Notes: generated by a model not told the origin, from the letters alone. A stretch of DNA of 36,294 bases from Candidatus Thiodiazotropha sp. (ex Epidulcina cf. delphinae) (GCA_025656505.1 JAHXHR010000023.1:1-36294); one strand, 5' to 3'. Shown: positions 24,657 through 33,703, numbered from the stretch's first letter. Made by a program: numbers and translations.

Positions 24657-25061
24657 CTAGGCCGCCCGCCTGACATAGCGCCTGATCGCCCCAAGCAACT
24701 CATCTTTGGTAAAGGGCTTGGTCAGATACTGTTCAGAGCCGACGATACGGCCGCGGGCCCGATCGAACAGGCCGTCTTTACTCGAGAGCATAATCACCGG
24801 GATATTTTTAAAAACGTCGTTGTGCTTTATCAGGGCGCAGGTCTGATAACCATCGAGACGCGGCATCATGATATCGACGAATATCACCTCCGGATGGTGA
24901 TCCGCTATCATCGCCAGCGCTTCGAAACCGTCGGTTGCCGTGGTCACTTCGCATCCGGCCTTTCTCAAAAGGCTTTCAGCGGTGCGTCTTATGGTCTTAC
25001 TGTCGTCGATGACCATGACCTTTACACCTGAGATGCCCATTTCAGTATCATCACCACTCAC
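24657..25061 (-). CDS. pilG: Response regulator PilG
   Basis: PilG is the first CheY-like regulator of the Pil-Chp system and promotes pilus extension and cAMP signalling in Pseudomonas. The 134-residue protein is a receiver domain: VKVMVIDDSKTIRRTAESLL, D63 in IIFVDIMMPRLDGYQTCALI-type context, PVIMLSSKDGLFDRARGRIVG and QYLTKPFTKDELLGAI. Start choice: GTG at 25061 has a GGGGG ribosome site 7 nt upstream; ATG at 25040 is an alternative with a weaker site that would shorten the N-terminus by seven residues. It follows the rhodanese gene by 50 bp on the same strand. Confidence 0.94.
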   Translation of the reverse strand: MSGDDTEMGISGVKVMVIDDSKTIRRTAESLLRKAGCEVTTATDGFEALAMIADHHPEVIFVDIMMPRLDGYQTCALIKHNDVFKNIPVIMLSSKDGLFDRARGRIVGSEQYLTKPFTKDELLGAIRRYVRRAA

Positions 25062-25111
25062 ATTGAAACCCCCATGTAACGGACATATATTCATCAAGTG
25101 TAACAAACCGG

Positions 25112-25834
25112 CTACTCTCCCGGAATGACTGTCGTCAATCCCCAAAGCCGCCACAATTGCATACCGCCCCGATAATAGGAGATTTTGTCAGCGGGATATC
25201 CCGCTTTCAATAACCCTTTGATTGCCCTGGAGGATTGGCCGTATTCCGGCCCGTTACACCAGAGCGCCAGATCTTTGGCCTGGGTAAAATCCCACTTTTC
25301 CGTTTTATCGTCGCTTCGCAGCAGTCCCATTGCTTCAAGCTTGCGCGAAACCGTGCCGACGTCGGCCCTCCGCACGGCTCCGAACAACCGCAGGGCCGCT
25401 TCCGACTCCGGCGTCCCTGCCTTGCTTAAGGAAGTATGCGAGACATGGATCGAACCCGGAATGGTGCCGCGTTCAAACCACTCAGGGGTGCGGACGTCGA
25501 TCAGTAAACCGTTGTTGTCACGCAACTTCGTCTCCATGAACTCGAACAGTTCGATTTCACCGATGGTAACGATCCCCGGAGCCGCTTGCATGGGCTGTAG
25601 GCAAAATGGAGGGCATTCACGCGAGGATTCGGCATAGTAGTGCTTGAGGTCATATTCCGGATACTGTACCCGTTGGACCTTAACGGAACGACCTTCATGC
25701 ATCACGTGGATATAAGGTTTCCCGGCTGACAACCCCATCTGCATTTCACCACCGACCGCCGACTCATTCGCCAACGCCTGACCCGGCAACGCAAGAGAAA
25801 GTAAAAAAAACAACTCACGATAAAGACTCTTCAT
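25112..25834 (-). CDS. Exported rhodanese-like protein
   Basis: The 240-residue product has a signal peptide (cleavage near ALA at residue 22), a Cys-containing linker (ECPPFCLQPMQ) and a rhodanese domain. The domain shows GLLIDVRTPEWFERGTIPGS and the catalytic cysteine in LALWCNGPEYGQSSRAIKGL, then YYRGGMQLWRLWG. The CNGPxxGQS active-site loop is longer than the CxxxxR loop of ordinary rhodaneses and is typical of a group of periplasmic rhodanese-like proteins, so sulfur transfer is possible but the substrate is unknown. It lies upstream of pilG on the same strand with 50 bp between, so read-through into the pil operon is possible. Confidence 0.78.
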   Translation of the reverse strand: MKSLYRELFFLLSLALPGQALANESAVGGEMQMGLSAGKPYIHVMHEGRSVKVQRVQYPEYDLKHYYAESSRECPPFCLQPMQAAPGIVTIGEIELFEFMETKLRDNNGLLIDVRTPEWFERGTIPGSIHVSHTSLSKAGTPESEAALRLFGAVRRADVGTVSRKLEAMGLLRSDDKTEKWDFTQAKDLALWCNGPEYGQSSRAIKGLLKAGYPADKISYYRGGMQLWRLWGLTTVIPGE

Positions 25835-26287
25835 TCCCGTATCCGCCTATATCAGGTCCGCCCTACGTCTGACAATAGCTTAACATCATCCATCTGTTTT
25901 GCGATTGCCCACCGAGCTGGAAAAAGCATTATACTTCAACAAGATGCAAAGCGCGGCATTGAAACGGACAGTTTCCGCCGACACGGCAACACACCGCTTG
26001 TTTCTCAAAGCAAATACCTGTCCACGTATTTGCTACAGGGCATGTCCGCAGTGTTTCCATCCCTCCCCGGCCAGCTCCATTGACCGCATATGGCTCCCCA
26101 CAAAATAGCAAGACAGTCAGCCCGCATCAAGAATATACTGTTCAGTTCATCGTCTGTAAGCGTCGATTTCAGTGAATCCGGCCCACATATTACACCGAGC
26201 CGAACGTTGGTTAGCACAAATCGTCATAGCGGCAACCCTTCATAAATACTTAACTCAGTTTTTTATCACAAGGTAAGATGCCCCACT
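25835..26287. other. Gene-free divergent region between rhodanese and gshB
   Basis: About 450 bp without a convincing gene. It holds a perfect 9-bp inverted repeat AGCAAATAC / GTATTTGCT (26009-26017 and 26026-26034, 8-nt loop), which could be an operator or a small hairpin but lacks a U-run. A short open frame at 25899-26108 has no ribosome site or recognisable sequence. The promoters of the rhodanese/pil and gshB transcripts must lie here. Confidence 0.5.
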
Positions 26288-27238
26288 ATGACTATTCGCA
26301 TCGGCATGGTGATGGACCCGATCGATTCCATCAAGATCGATAAAGACAGCACATTCGCCATGCTGCTGGCCGCTCAGGCCAGGGGCTGGCGCATTCATTA
26401 CATGGAACAGCGGGATCTCTCGCTGGAGGATGGCGAATGCTGGGCCGAGACCAGGGAACTGCAGGTGCGGGACGAAAAATCCGCCTGGTTCGAACTCGGC
26501 GCCGGCCGAAAACTGCCGTTGCACCGGCTGGATATCGTGTTGATGCGCAAGGATCCACCCTTTGACATGGAGTATATCTACACCACTTATCTGCTGGAGC
26601 AAGCCGAATCGAAGGGCTGTCTGGTCGTCAACCGGCCGAATAGCCTGCGTGACGCCAACGAGAAGCTCTTTACCGGCCTGTTCCCTCAATGTGCCCCTCC
26701 CACGCTGGTCAGCCGCCGCGAGGAGGCGATCCGCGAATTCCATCGCCGACATGGCGATATCATTCTGAAGCCCCTAGGCGGCATGGGCGGCGCCTCTGTG
26801 TTTCGCCTGCCCCGCAACGATCCCAACCTCGGCGTGATCATCGAAACCCTGACCCGGCACGGCAACCGGTTCACCATGGCGCAGCGTTTCATCCCGGAGA
26901 TCACCCAGGGCGACAAACGGATACTCATGATCGACGGCAAGCCTGTACCTTACGCCCTTGCCAGAATCCCCGCAGAGGGTGAGACCCGAGGCAATCTTGC
27001 CGCCGGCGGTCGCGGGGAGGGCGTCCCGCTCTCCGAGCGCGACATCTGGATTGCCGGCCAGGTCGGCGCGGAACTCAAGGCCCGCGGCATCCTGTTTGCG
27101 GGACTCGATGTGATCGGCGACTATCTTACCGAGATAAATGTCACCAGCCCCACCTGTATTCGGGAACTGGACAGGCAATACGGTCTTGACATCGCCGGCG
27201 AGCTGATGGATGTGATTGCCGCAAGACTGCCGGCATGA
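26288..27238 (+). CDS. gshB: Glutathione synthetase
   Basis: GshB joins gamma-glutamylcysteine and glycine using ATP to make glutathione. The 316-residue ATP-grasp enzyme begins MTIRIGMVMDPIDSIKIDKD, matching the family start, and shows DIVLMRKDPPFDMEYIYTTYLL, ILKPLGGMGGASVFRL, QRFIPEITQGDKRILMIDG and the C-terminal EINVTSPTCIRELDR. The nearest purine-rich site (AAGGTAAG) is rather far from the ATG. The stop overlaps the tonB start by 4 nt (ATGA). Confidence 0.96.
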   Translation: MTIRIGMVMDPIDSIKIDKDSTFAMLLAAQARGWRIHYMEQRDLSLEDGECWAETRELQVRDEKSAWFELGAGRKLPLHRLDIVLMRKDPPFDMEYIYTTYLLEQAESKGCLVVNRPNSLRDANEKLFTGLFPQCAPPTLVSRREEAIREFHRRHGDIILKPLGGMGGASVFRLPRNDPNLGVIIETLTRHGNRFTMAQRFIPEITQGDKRILMIDGKPVPYALARIPAEGETRGNLAAGGRGEGVPLSERDIWIAGQVGAELKARGILFAGLDVIGDYLTEINVTSPTCIRELDRQYGLDIAGELMDVIAARLPA

Positions 27239-28098
27239 TATCAACCCACAAAAAAACTGATCTGCTGGGGGTAAGCCTGTTCATCGCCGCCGGCATCCAC
27301 GCCTTCATCATTCTCGGCATTGCCTTCAAGCCGTTCGACGAGACTAAGCCTGAATATCGGCAACAGAGTCTTGAGGTCATGATCGTCAAACGCCCCGTGG
27401 AGCCGCTGCAAGCGGATGAAGAAGCGGACTTCCTCGCCCAGACGAGCCAGCGCGGCGGCGGGGAGGAGACCGATCCGGTCAAACCGCAAACAGCGGAAAC
27501 TCCCACCTCCTTACCTCTCCCACAACCCACCCAGGCAAGGCAGATCGAACCGGAGCGTATGCAACGGTCGAAAGATCGTCCGCTGTCCGCCGTGACCTCC
27601 CCTCTACAGGTGCAAGCAGAACCACCTCCCAAAGCAACGCCGCCAATGCCCTCCGCCAAGCAACTGCTGACCAGCAAGCGGATGGAGATCGCCAGGCTCA
27701 CGGCTGAACTGGAACGCAAGACCCTGGCATATGCGAAGATGCCCAGGCACAAGGCGATCAGCGCCAGCACCAAGGAGTATAAATACGCCGCATACCTGGA
27801 CGCCTGGCGGCGTAAAGTGGAACGTATCGGTAATCTCAACTATCCGGATCAGGCCAAACGAAGCAAGCTCTACGGTAATCTGGTGCTGCACGTAGCGGTA
27901 AAAACCGACGGCAGCGTCGAGCATATCGGCGTGCTACACTCATCCGGCCACAAGATTCTCGACGATGCTGCGGTGCGCATCGTACGCCTGGCCGCACCTT
28001 TCTCACCTTTTCCGAACGAGATCCGTAAAGAGACGGACATTCTCGATATCACCCGCACCTGGCAGTTCCTGCGTAGCGGTAAACTAGACTCGGAATAG
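27235..28098 (+). CDS. TonB family energy transducer
   Basis: The 287-residue protein has an N-terminal membrane anchor (LLGVSLFIAAGIHAFIILGI, about residues 9-28), a Pro/Gln-rich periplasmic stretch (about 80-150) and a C-terminal TonB domain (YLDAWRRKVERIGNLNYPDQ through DILDITRTWQF). TonB-type proteins transmit inner-membrane force to outer-membrane receptors. No exbB or exbD is nearby. In Pseudomonas a tonB homologue with a role in twitching lies in the same place next to gshB and pilG, so a pilus link is possible. It overlaps gshB by 4 nt and precedes yqgE by about 32 bp. Confidence 0.9.
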   Translation: MISTHKKTDLLGVSLFIAAGIHAFIILGIAFKPFDETKPEYRQQSLEVMIVKRPVEPLQADEEADFLAQTSQRGGGEETDPVKPQTAETPTSLPLPQPTQARQIEPERMQRSKDRPLSAVTSPLQVQAEPPPKATPPMPSAKQLLTSKRMEIARLTAELERKTLAYAKMPRHKAISASTKEYKYAAYLDAWRRKVERIGNLNYPDQAKRSKLYGNLVLHVAVKTDGSVEHIGVLHSSGHKILDDAAVRIVRLAAPFSPFPNEIRKETDILDITRTWQFLRSGKLDSE

Positions 28099-28130
28099 CT
28101 ATTGCAGCCGCCTGCCTGCGATTGGATACT

Positions 28131-28700
28131 ATGCACATGCGCCCAAACACAAATCTGACCGATCACTTTCTCATCGCCATGCCGCGTCTTGAGGATCCCA
28201 ACTTCTTTCACACGGTGACCTACATTTGCGAACACACCAGTGAAGGCGCCATGGGGATCGTCATCAACCGACCGATGGAGCTTCATCTGGCGGACATATT
28301 CGAACAACTGGAGATCCGCATCAGCTCCACCAAGGTCGCGGAACAGGCTGTTTACATCGGCGGCCCGGTGCAGAGTGATCGCGGCTTCGTACTACACGAT
28401 GCGACTACCGAATGGACCTCGACCTTGCAGGTAACCCAAGAGATCAGCGTCACGACCTCGTTGGACGTCCTTGAGGCCATCGCCTGCGGAAAGGGGCCTC
28501 ATCATAGCTTGGTCGCTCTCGGTTATGCCGGATGGGGCGCCGGACAGATAGAAAGCGAATTGGCGCAGAATGCCTGGCTGAGCGGGCCGGCGCAGAGCGA
28601 TATCATCTTCAACAGGGCCAGCCGGGAGCGCTGGCAGGCGGCGGCCGACCTGCTGGGGGTGGACCTGAATCTGTTGAGTGGCGATACAGGCCATGCCTAG
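28131..28700 (+). CDS. yqgE: YqgE/AlgH family protein
   Basis: The 189-residue product matches the YqgE/AlgH family (UPF0301), whose role is unclear, though AlgH is linked to alginate regulation in Pseudomonas. Diagnostic parts are LTDHFLIAMPRLEDPNFFHTV, the strong EGAMGIVINRPM, VYIGGPVQSDRGFVLH and ALGYAGWGAGQIESEL. I used ATG at 28131, which has GGA 4 nt upstream; TTG at 28122 or ATG at 28137 are alternatives. It lies next to ruvX and pyrR, a conserved order in this clade. Confidence 0.93.
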   Translation: MHMRPNTNLTDHFLIAMPRLEDPNFFHTVTYICEHTSEGAMGIVINRPMELHLADIFEQLEIRISSTKVAEQAVYIGGPVQSDRGFVLHDATTEWTSTLQVTQEISVTTSLDVLEAIACGKGPHHSLVALGYAGWGAGQIESELAQNAWLSGPAQSDIIFNRASRERWQAAADLLGVDLNLLSGDTGHA

Positions 28701-28718
28701 TGTTTTTTCAAGATAACG

Positions 28719-29123
28719 ATGATGGGCACCCTGTTGGGCTTCGACTACGGCACCCGCAAAATCGGTGTCGCCGTGGGACAATCGCTGACAGGAACGGCGA
28801 CCCCCCTGGAGACGCTGCAACTGGTGAATCATCGGCCCGATTGGACACGAATAGGACAACTCATCGAAGAGTGGCGACCGCAAGCACTGGTCGTCGGCCT
28901 GCCCCTCGATGTGGACGACAGCGAGACCGACGCCACTCAGCCGGCGCTGCGTTTTTCGCGGCAGCTCGAGGGGCGTTTCCGCCTCAAGGTCCACTTGGCC
29001 GATGAGCGGTTCACCTCTTTCGAGGCCAGGGACAGGCTGGGACACAAGGCGAAGCGGATGGAGGAATACGATGCCGTGGCGGCCAAACTAATTCTGGAAA
29101 CCTGGTTAAATGAGCAACAATAA
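28719..29123 (+). CDS. ruvX: Holliday junction resolvase-like YqgF/RuvX
   Basis: RuvX (YqgF) is an RNase H-like nuclease implicated in 16S rRNA processing and possibly Holliday junction resolution. The 134-residue product shows LLGFDYGTRKIGVAVG with the first catalytic Asp, ALVVGLPLDVDDSE, and ADERFTSFEARDRL with the second acidic site. The final YDAVAAKLILETWL carries the third. The start may be ATG 28719 or 28722. Its end overlaps pyrR by 14 nt. Confidence 0.93.
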   Translation: MMGTLLGFDYGTRKIGVAVGQSLTGTATPLETLQLVNHRPDWTRIGQLIEEWRPQALVVGLPLDVDDSETDATQPALRFSRQLEGRFRLKVHLADERFTSFEARDRLGHKAKRMEEYDAVAAKLILETWLNEQQ

Positions 29124-29673
29124 AGCCTTCATGGATGCCGATGGCGTGGAATCCCTGGCGGATGAAATGGCAGGCAAAATCCAGGTCCTGTTGAATGAAA
29201 GACAAATCAACGATCCGTTGATGATCGGCATACGCACCGGCGGTGTCTGGCTGGCAAAGCTGCTGCATCGTAAATTGGGTCTGAAGGAGCCCCTAGGCAC
29301 CCTGGATATCTCCTTCTATCGTGACGACTTCACCCGCATCGGCATGAATCCCGAGGTCCACCCCTCCGACCTGCCCATCCCGGTGGATGATCGCCATATC
29401 GTGCTGATCGATGATGTGCTGCAGACCGGCCGCACCATTCGCGCCGCACTCAACGAGATCTTCGATTACGGCCGTCCCGCCTCGATCATACTCGCCACCC
29501 TGGTCAATCGCAGCGGACGGGAGTTGCCGATCCAACCGGATATAGTCGGCCTGCATCCGGAACTGGAACAGGACCAGCACATCACCCTGATCGGCCCGGA
29601 CCCGCTCGGCCTGGTGATCGGCAGCGAGACTAATCGCCGTTCCCGTACTGATGAACAAGGAACGGATGGATGA
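29110..29673 (+). CDS. pyrR: Pyrimidine regulatory protein PyrR
   Basis: PyrR is a PRTase-fold protein that acts as uracil phosphoribosyltransferase and, in some bacteria, as RNA-binding regulator. The 187-residue product has [20 protein letters not shown], the PRPP loop [20 protein letters not shown] and [16 protein letters not shown]. No PyrR-binding attenuator is evident upstream, where the gene overlaps ruvX. Its stop overlaps the pyrB start (ATGA), so it is translationally coupled to pyrB. Confidence 0.94.
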   Translation: MSNNKAFMDADGVESLADEMAGKIQVLLNERQINDPLMIGIRTGGVWLAKLLHRKLGLKEPLGTLDISFYRDDFTRIGMNPEVHPSDLPIPVDDRHIVLIDDVLQTGRTIRAALNEIFDYGRPASIILATLVNRSGRELPIQPDIVGLHPELEQDQHITLIGPDPLGLVIGSETNRRSRTDEQGTDG

Positions 29674-30659
29674 GCCTGAGTAATAAAGCCCTGCAACTGG
29701 ACGAGGCGGGACGGCTGCTCCATTTCCTCACGGTCGACGGTCTCGGCAGGGAGATGCTGACTGAGATCCTGGATGCCGCTGAGGGTTTCACGGGCGTCTC
29801 CGAAAGAACCATCAAGAAGGTTCCGCTGTGCCGCGGTAAAGTGGTGGCCAACCTCTTTTTCGAGACCAGCACACGAACCCGCACCACCTTCGAGTTAGCC
29901 GCCAAACGGCTCTCCGCCGATGTGCTCAATCTCAACATCAGCGCTTCCTCCACCTCCAAGGGGGAGACCCTGCTGGATACCCTGCGCAACCTGGAGGCGA
30001 TGCATGTCGATATGTTCATCGCCCGCCATGCCAGCAGCGGCGCGGCACACTTTATCGCCCAGCATGCCGACCGGGGCGTGGGGGTGATCAACGCGGGTGA
30101 CGGCCGCCATGCCCACCCCACCCAGGCGATGCTCGATATGTTCACTATTCGCCGCCACAAGGGGGATTTCGTCGGCCTGAGGGTGGCGATTGTCGGCGAC
30201 ATCCTCCATTCCCGTGTAGCCCGCTCACAGATCCTGGCATTGAACTCCCTGGGGGTCTCGGAGGTTCGCGTGGTGGCGCCCCGCACCCTACTGCCCTCGG
30301 ATGCCCGCAGTCTGGGGGTCCATGTCTATCACGACATGGAGGAAGGCATACGCGACGTGGATGTCATCATCATGCTTCGCCTGCAGAAAGAGCGCATGCA
30401 GGGCGCTCTACTCCCTTCCGAGCACGAATACTTCCGCCTCTTCGGTCTCACGGAGCAGCGGCTCGCACTGGCCGACTCGCAAGCCATCGTCATGCATCCC
30501 GGCCCCATCAACCGCGGCGTGGAGATGGAGTCACAGGTGGCCGATGGTTCAAAATCGGTAATCCTGCAACAGGTCAGTTACGGCATCGCGATCCGCATGG
30601 CGGTGATCTCGATGGTCATCGGCGCCCAGAACCTGCGGATGCAGGAGATGGCCCGATGA
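29670..30659 (+). CDS. pyrB: Aspartate carbamoyltransferase catalytic chain
   Basis: PyrB condenses carbamoyl phosphate with aspartate, the first committed step of pyrimidine synthesis. The 329-residue product has the carbamoyl-phosphate motif STRTR at residues 67-71 ([13 protein letters not shown]), [17 protein letters not shown] at 149-152 and a C-terminal [13 protein letters not shown]. In pseudomonads this enzyme forms a dodecamer with a non-catalytic PyrC', and the next gene here is such a PyrC'. No pyrI regulatory chain is present. It overlaps pyrR and pyrC' by 4 nt each. Confidence 0.96.
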   Translation: MSLSNKALQLDEAGRLLHFLTVDGLGREMLTEILDAAEGFTGVSERTIKKVPLCRGKVVANLFFETSTRTRTTFELAAKRLSADVLNLNISASSTSKGETLLDTLRNLEAMHVDMFIARHASSGAAHFIAQHADRGVGVINAGDGRHAHPTQAMLDMFTIRRHKGDFVGLRVAIVGDILHSRVARSQILALNSLGVSEVRVVAPRTLLPSDARSLGVHVYHDMEEGIRDVDVIIMLRLQKERMQGALLPSEHEYFRLFGLTEQRLALADSQAIVMHPGPINRGVEMESQVADGSKSVILQQVSYGIAIRMAVISMVIGAQNLRMQEMAR

Positions 30660-31948
30660 ACAGGAAAAAAAGGAGTGTCAGCATCGTCAACGGCCGGATT
30701 ATCGATCCGGCCAACGCCGTTGACCGGGTCACCGACCTGCACATCGCCGGCGGCAAGATCCTCTGCCTGGGCGAGGCGCCCGCGGATTTTCAGCCCTACC
30801 AGACCATCGACGCCAGTGATCAGGTGGTCTGTCCCGGACTGATCGATCTCTGCGCCAATCTGCGGGAACCCGGCGCCGAGCACAAGGCCACCATCGCCAG
30901 CGAAACCGCAGCCGCCGCCAGCGGGGGCATCACCACGATTTGCTGCTCACCGGATACCTATCCGGTCATCGATACCCCGGCAGTCGTCGGACAGATCCGC
31001 CACAAGGCGCGCAAGGCGCGATTTTCCCGCCTGCTGCCCCTAGGCGCCCTGACCCAGGCCCTGGAAGGCGAGCGGCTGAGCGAAATGGCGGCCCTCAAGA
31101 CCGCCGGCTGTATCGCCGTCACCAATGCCTACACACCGCTGGCCAACACCCTCGTACAGCGGCGCGCCATGGAGTACGCCTCGACCTTCGACTTGTTGAC
31201 GATCATCCGCCCGGAAGACCGTCATCTATGCAACAACGGCTGCGCCCACGAGGGCAAGCTAGCCGACCGCATGGGCCTGCCGGGGATTCCTGAAGCGGCG
31301 GAGACGGTGGCGGTGGCCCGCGACCTGGCCCTGGCCGAAACCACTGGCGCAGTGATCCATTTTCACGCCCTCTCCAGCGCCAGCGCCGCGCGCACCATAG
31401 CCTGGGCCAAGCGCGAGGGACGCCGGGTGAGCGCCGACGTGGCAATCCACCAGTTGCATCTGACCGAACTGGATATGGAGGGATTTGACAGTAATTTCCA
31501 CCTCAGACCACCCTTGCGCACCGACGGTGATCGGGACGGCCTTCGGGACGCCGTGGCGAAGGATGTCATTCAGGCGATCTGTTCCGACCATCAGCCCCAC
31601 GAAGCGGATGCCAAGTCGTCGCCTTTTCCCGATACCGAACCAGGCATCTCCGGACTCGAGACACTGCTGCCGCTGGCCCTCAAACTGGTGGAACAGGGGG
31701 TGACGGACCTTAGTGGCGTCATCGCACGCCTCACCTGCGGACCGGCCGATATCCTCGGCCTGCCGCTGGGTCGGCTGACGCCGAACCATGCCGCCGATAT
31801 CTGTATTTTCGATCCCCGGCAACACTGGCGGGTAACCAAGGAGAAACTACGCAGCGCCGGCAAGAATACTCCCTTCGTGGGTTGGGAGATGCCCGGTCGG
31901 GTCACCCACACCCTGCTGAAGGGCCGAGTCGTCTACGCCGAACAATAA
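30656..31948 (+). CDS. pyrC': Non-catalytic dihydroorotase-like PyrC'
   Basis: The 430-residue amidohydrolase-fold protein aligns with dihydroorotase but lacks the zinc-binding HxH. Where active enzymes read D-x-H-x-H-x-R, this has D64-L-C66-A-N68-L-R70 ([13 protein letters not shown]). Other segments such as [11 protein letters not shown] and [16 protein letters not shown] remain. PyrC' of this type stabilises aspartate carbamoyltransferase and does not make dihydroorotate, so an active dihydroorotase must lie elsewhere. It overlaps pyrB by 4 nt and precedes pyrK by 2 nt. Confidence 0.9.
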   Translation: MNRKKRSVSIVNGRIIDPANAVDRVTDLHIAGGKILCLGEAPADFQPYQTIDASDQVVCPGLIDLCANLREPGAEHKATIASETAAAASGGITTICCSPDTYPVIDTPAVVGQIRHKARKARFSRLLPLGALTQALEGERLSEMAALKTAGCIAVTNAYTPLANTLVQRRAMEYASTFDLLTIIRPEDRHLCNNGCAHEGKLADRMGLPGIPEAAETVAVARDLALAETTGAVIHFHALSSASAARTIAWAKREGRRVSADVAIHQLHLTELDMEGFDSNFHLRPPLRTDGDRDGLRDAVAKDVIQAICSDHQPHEADAKSSPFPDTEPGISGLETLLPLALKLVEQGVTDLSGVIARLTCGPADILGLPLGRLTPNHAADICIFDPRQHWRVTKEKLRSAGKNTPFVGWEMPGRVTHTLLKGRVVYAEQ

Positions 31949-31950
31949 CG

Positions 31951-32832
31951 ATGAGCAAACCCCACCGCAACACCATTTTCCTTGAGGATGCAGAAATCCT
32001 CGCGCATCAGCCATTCGCCGGTGAGCAGTTCGTGCTGCGACTGCTGGCGCCCCATTGCGCCGCCAAAGCCCTGCCCGGCAGCTTCGCGCATATCACCTGC
32101 GATCCCCAACTGCCGATGCGACGTCCCATCTCCATCATGCGCACATCGGCCAAAGAGGGGTGGATCGAGTTGCTCTATAAACGCGTAGGAAAAGGCACCG
32201 GATTGTTGGCGCAACGCCGGCCGGGTGAAAAGATCAGCCTCATGGGTCCCATCGGAAAGCCCTTTCAACCCGCCCCTGACCGTAGCAAACCCCTGTTGAT
32301 CGGTGGTGGCGTCGGCATGCCCCCCATGCTATTCCTGGCGGATGCCTTGCGTCTGGACAAGGGGAAGCAGCCGTTTGTCATCCTCGGCTCCGAAGCACCC
32401 TTCCCTTTCCGCCCCACACCTTCGCAGATCATGATCCCAGGGCTGCCCGACGGGGTGATCGCCGGCATGCCGCTATTGGATGATTGGGGAATCGGCAACC
32501 GGCTTGCCAGCCTGGAGGGGTTTCCCGGCTGTTTTCAGGGCTATGTCACCGAGCTTGCCCAGCAATGGCTCAATGCCTTGGATAGAGAGACCCATGCACA
32601 GGTTGAGATCTTCGCCTGCGGACCGCATCCGATGTTGCAGGCGGTGGCTGAACTGGCGGCTGGGCACGACATCCCTTGCCAGGTCTCCTTGGAGGCGTTC
32701 ATGGCCTGTGGCGTCGGCGGTTGCGCCGGCTGTGTGGTGGAGGTGCAAACCCCGGACGGGCCTGCCATGAAGCGAGTCTGTGTCGACGGGCCGGTATTCG
32801 ATTCCCGGAGCGTGTTCAACCGAGGATTCTAG
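31951..32832 (+). CDS. pyrK: PyrK-like dihydroorotate dehydrogenase electron-transfer subunit
   Basis: PyrK carries FAD and a [2Fe-2S] cluster and passes electrons from a type 1B dihydroorotate dehydrogenase to NAD. The 293-residue product has the FAD motif RRPISIM, the NAD-site GGGVGMPPMLFLA, EIFACGPHPMLQAV and a cluster motif C253-G-V-G-G-C258-A-G-C261, with C277 as likely fourth ligand. The ATG at 31951 follows the pyrC' stop by 2 nt. No pyrD is in the window, although a type 1B enzyme is the usual partner; most gammaproteobacteria rely on quinone-linked PyrD. The final RGF and stop coincide with GAGGATTCTAG, which matches a family A end. Confidence 0.88.
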   Translation: MSKPHRNTIFLEDAEILAHQPFAGEQFVLRLLAPHCAAKALPGSFAHITCDPQLPMRRPISIMRTSAKEGWIELLYKRVGKGTGLLAQRRPGEKISLMGPIGKPFQPAPDRSKPLLIGGGVGMPPMLFLADALRLDKGKQPFVILGSEAPFPFRPTPSQIMIPGLPDGVIAGMPLLDDWGIGNRLASLEGFPGCFQGYVTELAQQWLNALDRETHAQVEIFACGPHPMLQAVAELAAGHDIPCQVSLEAFMACGVGGCAGCVVEVQTPDGPAMKRVCVDGPVFDSRSVFNRGF

Positions 32833-32839
32833 TGTCGTC

Positions 32840-32949
32840 CCTACTACTGATAAGCAAACTATTGACTTCGATTTGCCTGTTCACCTGCCGGGTGAAGCAG
32901 GCTACGGGGTGAATTGCACGCTTCACCCCGTCCAACTTCGGTTTTTAGG
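32840..32949 (+). repeat. Family A deletion derivative (about 110 bp)
   Basis: This stretch matches the outer part of family A in reverse orientation to 9795-10083 (ACTGATAAGCAAACTATTGA, TTCACCTGCCGGGTGAA). It then jumps over the central core to the other end (TTCACCCCGTCCAAC, TTTTTAGG). The join leaves a perfect 9-bp hairpin CGGGGTGAA / TTCACCCCG (32905-32913 and 32922-32930). The left terminus is lost, and no target duplication is visible. Lying after pyrK, the hairpin could end the pyr transcript. Confidence 0.65.
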
Positions 32950-33008
32950 TGGAAGGGGTTTGGCAAACAATGCCGCCGCCGCCACACGGATAGCGTCAAG
33001 TTATTCAA

Positions 33009-33560
33009 TCAGAAACGGTGCAGGTAGCCGATGTTGATCGACTCGACCTTGTAGTCGACACTGTGAATATCACCATCCGCATAGCGCAGCCACTCCAAGG
33101 TTATGGCATTGCGCTCATTGCCATAGAGTTCGAGGCCCAAACCATAGCCCAGGGCAGTGTCATTCACCCCCCTGAAACCCGGCACATCCCCGGAAAGCCG
33201 CGTGATGCCGCCAAGCGCATAGACCCGAGCCCGTGAATCGAAGAGATAGAGATTGCCTCTGGCAAAGATACTCGCCATGTAGTCGATCTGATAGTCGTTG
33301 CCATTCACCGTATCCCCGGAAAACACACCGAAATGGCCCTCGACGGCAAAATATTTGAAAAATTCCCGCCCCCCGCGAGCGGTCAGCCCCGCACCCCGGA
33401 AGTCGACGCTGGAGTCATCCTCTTTGTACTGAGGTGAGGCAACAATCACACCGAAATAGTTGTTCCCTTCGATTCCTGAACTTTCCGCGAACCATTCAGC
33501 ATGTCCGAACGAGGATACGAACAGGAAACCGATGCCAACTGCAATACTCGTAACTCTCAT
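33009..33560 (-). CDS. Outer-membrane beta-barrel protein
   Basis: The 183-residue protein begins with a signal peptide (MRVTSIAVGIGFLFVSSFGHA), followed by alternating beta strands rich in aromatic residues. The last residue is Phe after INIGYLHRF, the usual barrel-assembly signal. This suggests an eight-stranded OmpW/OmpX-like or PF13505-type barrel of unknown substrate. ATG at 33560 is preceded by GGAGA with a 7-nt gap. It stands alone between pyrK and the pgsA-like gene. Confidence 0.78.
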   Translation of the reverse strand: MRVTSIAVGIGFLFVSSFGHAEWFAESSGIEGNNYFGVIVASPQYKEDDSSVDFRGAGLTARGGREFFKYFAVEGHFGVFSGDTVNGNDYQIDYMASIFARGNLYLFDSRARVYALGGITRLSGDVPGFRGVNDTALGYGLGLELYGNERNAITLEWLRYADGDIHSVDYKVESINIGYLHRF

Positions 33561-33601
33561 CAACTTGTCTCCGTAAGTCGTATAGATACTTATTTTTTCC
33601 A

Positions 33602-33629
33602 ACTATAGTCTAGCTGCTTGACAGCACAA
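33602..33629 (-). promoter_or_regulatory. Possible promoter of the beta-barrel gene
   Basis: On the minus strand TTGTGC (33624-33629) and TATAGT (33602-33607) are spaced by 16 bp, about 40 bp before the start codon. The -10 matches five of six; the -35 is weak. Confidence 0.35.
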
Positions 33630-33703
33630 GCGCCATCGCCTGAAAACGCATCAACCTGAGAAGCCGGTCAGACTTCAAGCTCGTGTAGTGTCCTCTCGGA
33701 AGC

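Noticed and set aside
25846-25875. Minus-strand TTGTCA and TATAGG (18-bp spacing) as rhodanese promoter
   Set aside because: The -10 would lie about 12 bp from the start codon, overlapping the ribosome site, so a proper leader is missing.
25899-26108. Plus-strand open frame of 69 codons in the rhodanese/gshB gap
   Set aside because: No ribosome site, no recognisable domain, and it overlaps the divergent promoter region.
28680-29110. PyrR-type attenuator before pyrR
   Set aside because: pyrR overlaps ruvX, and no hairpin ladder with a U-run is visible there.
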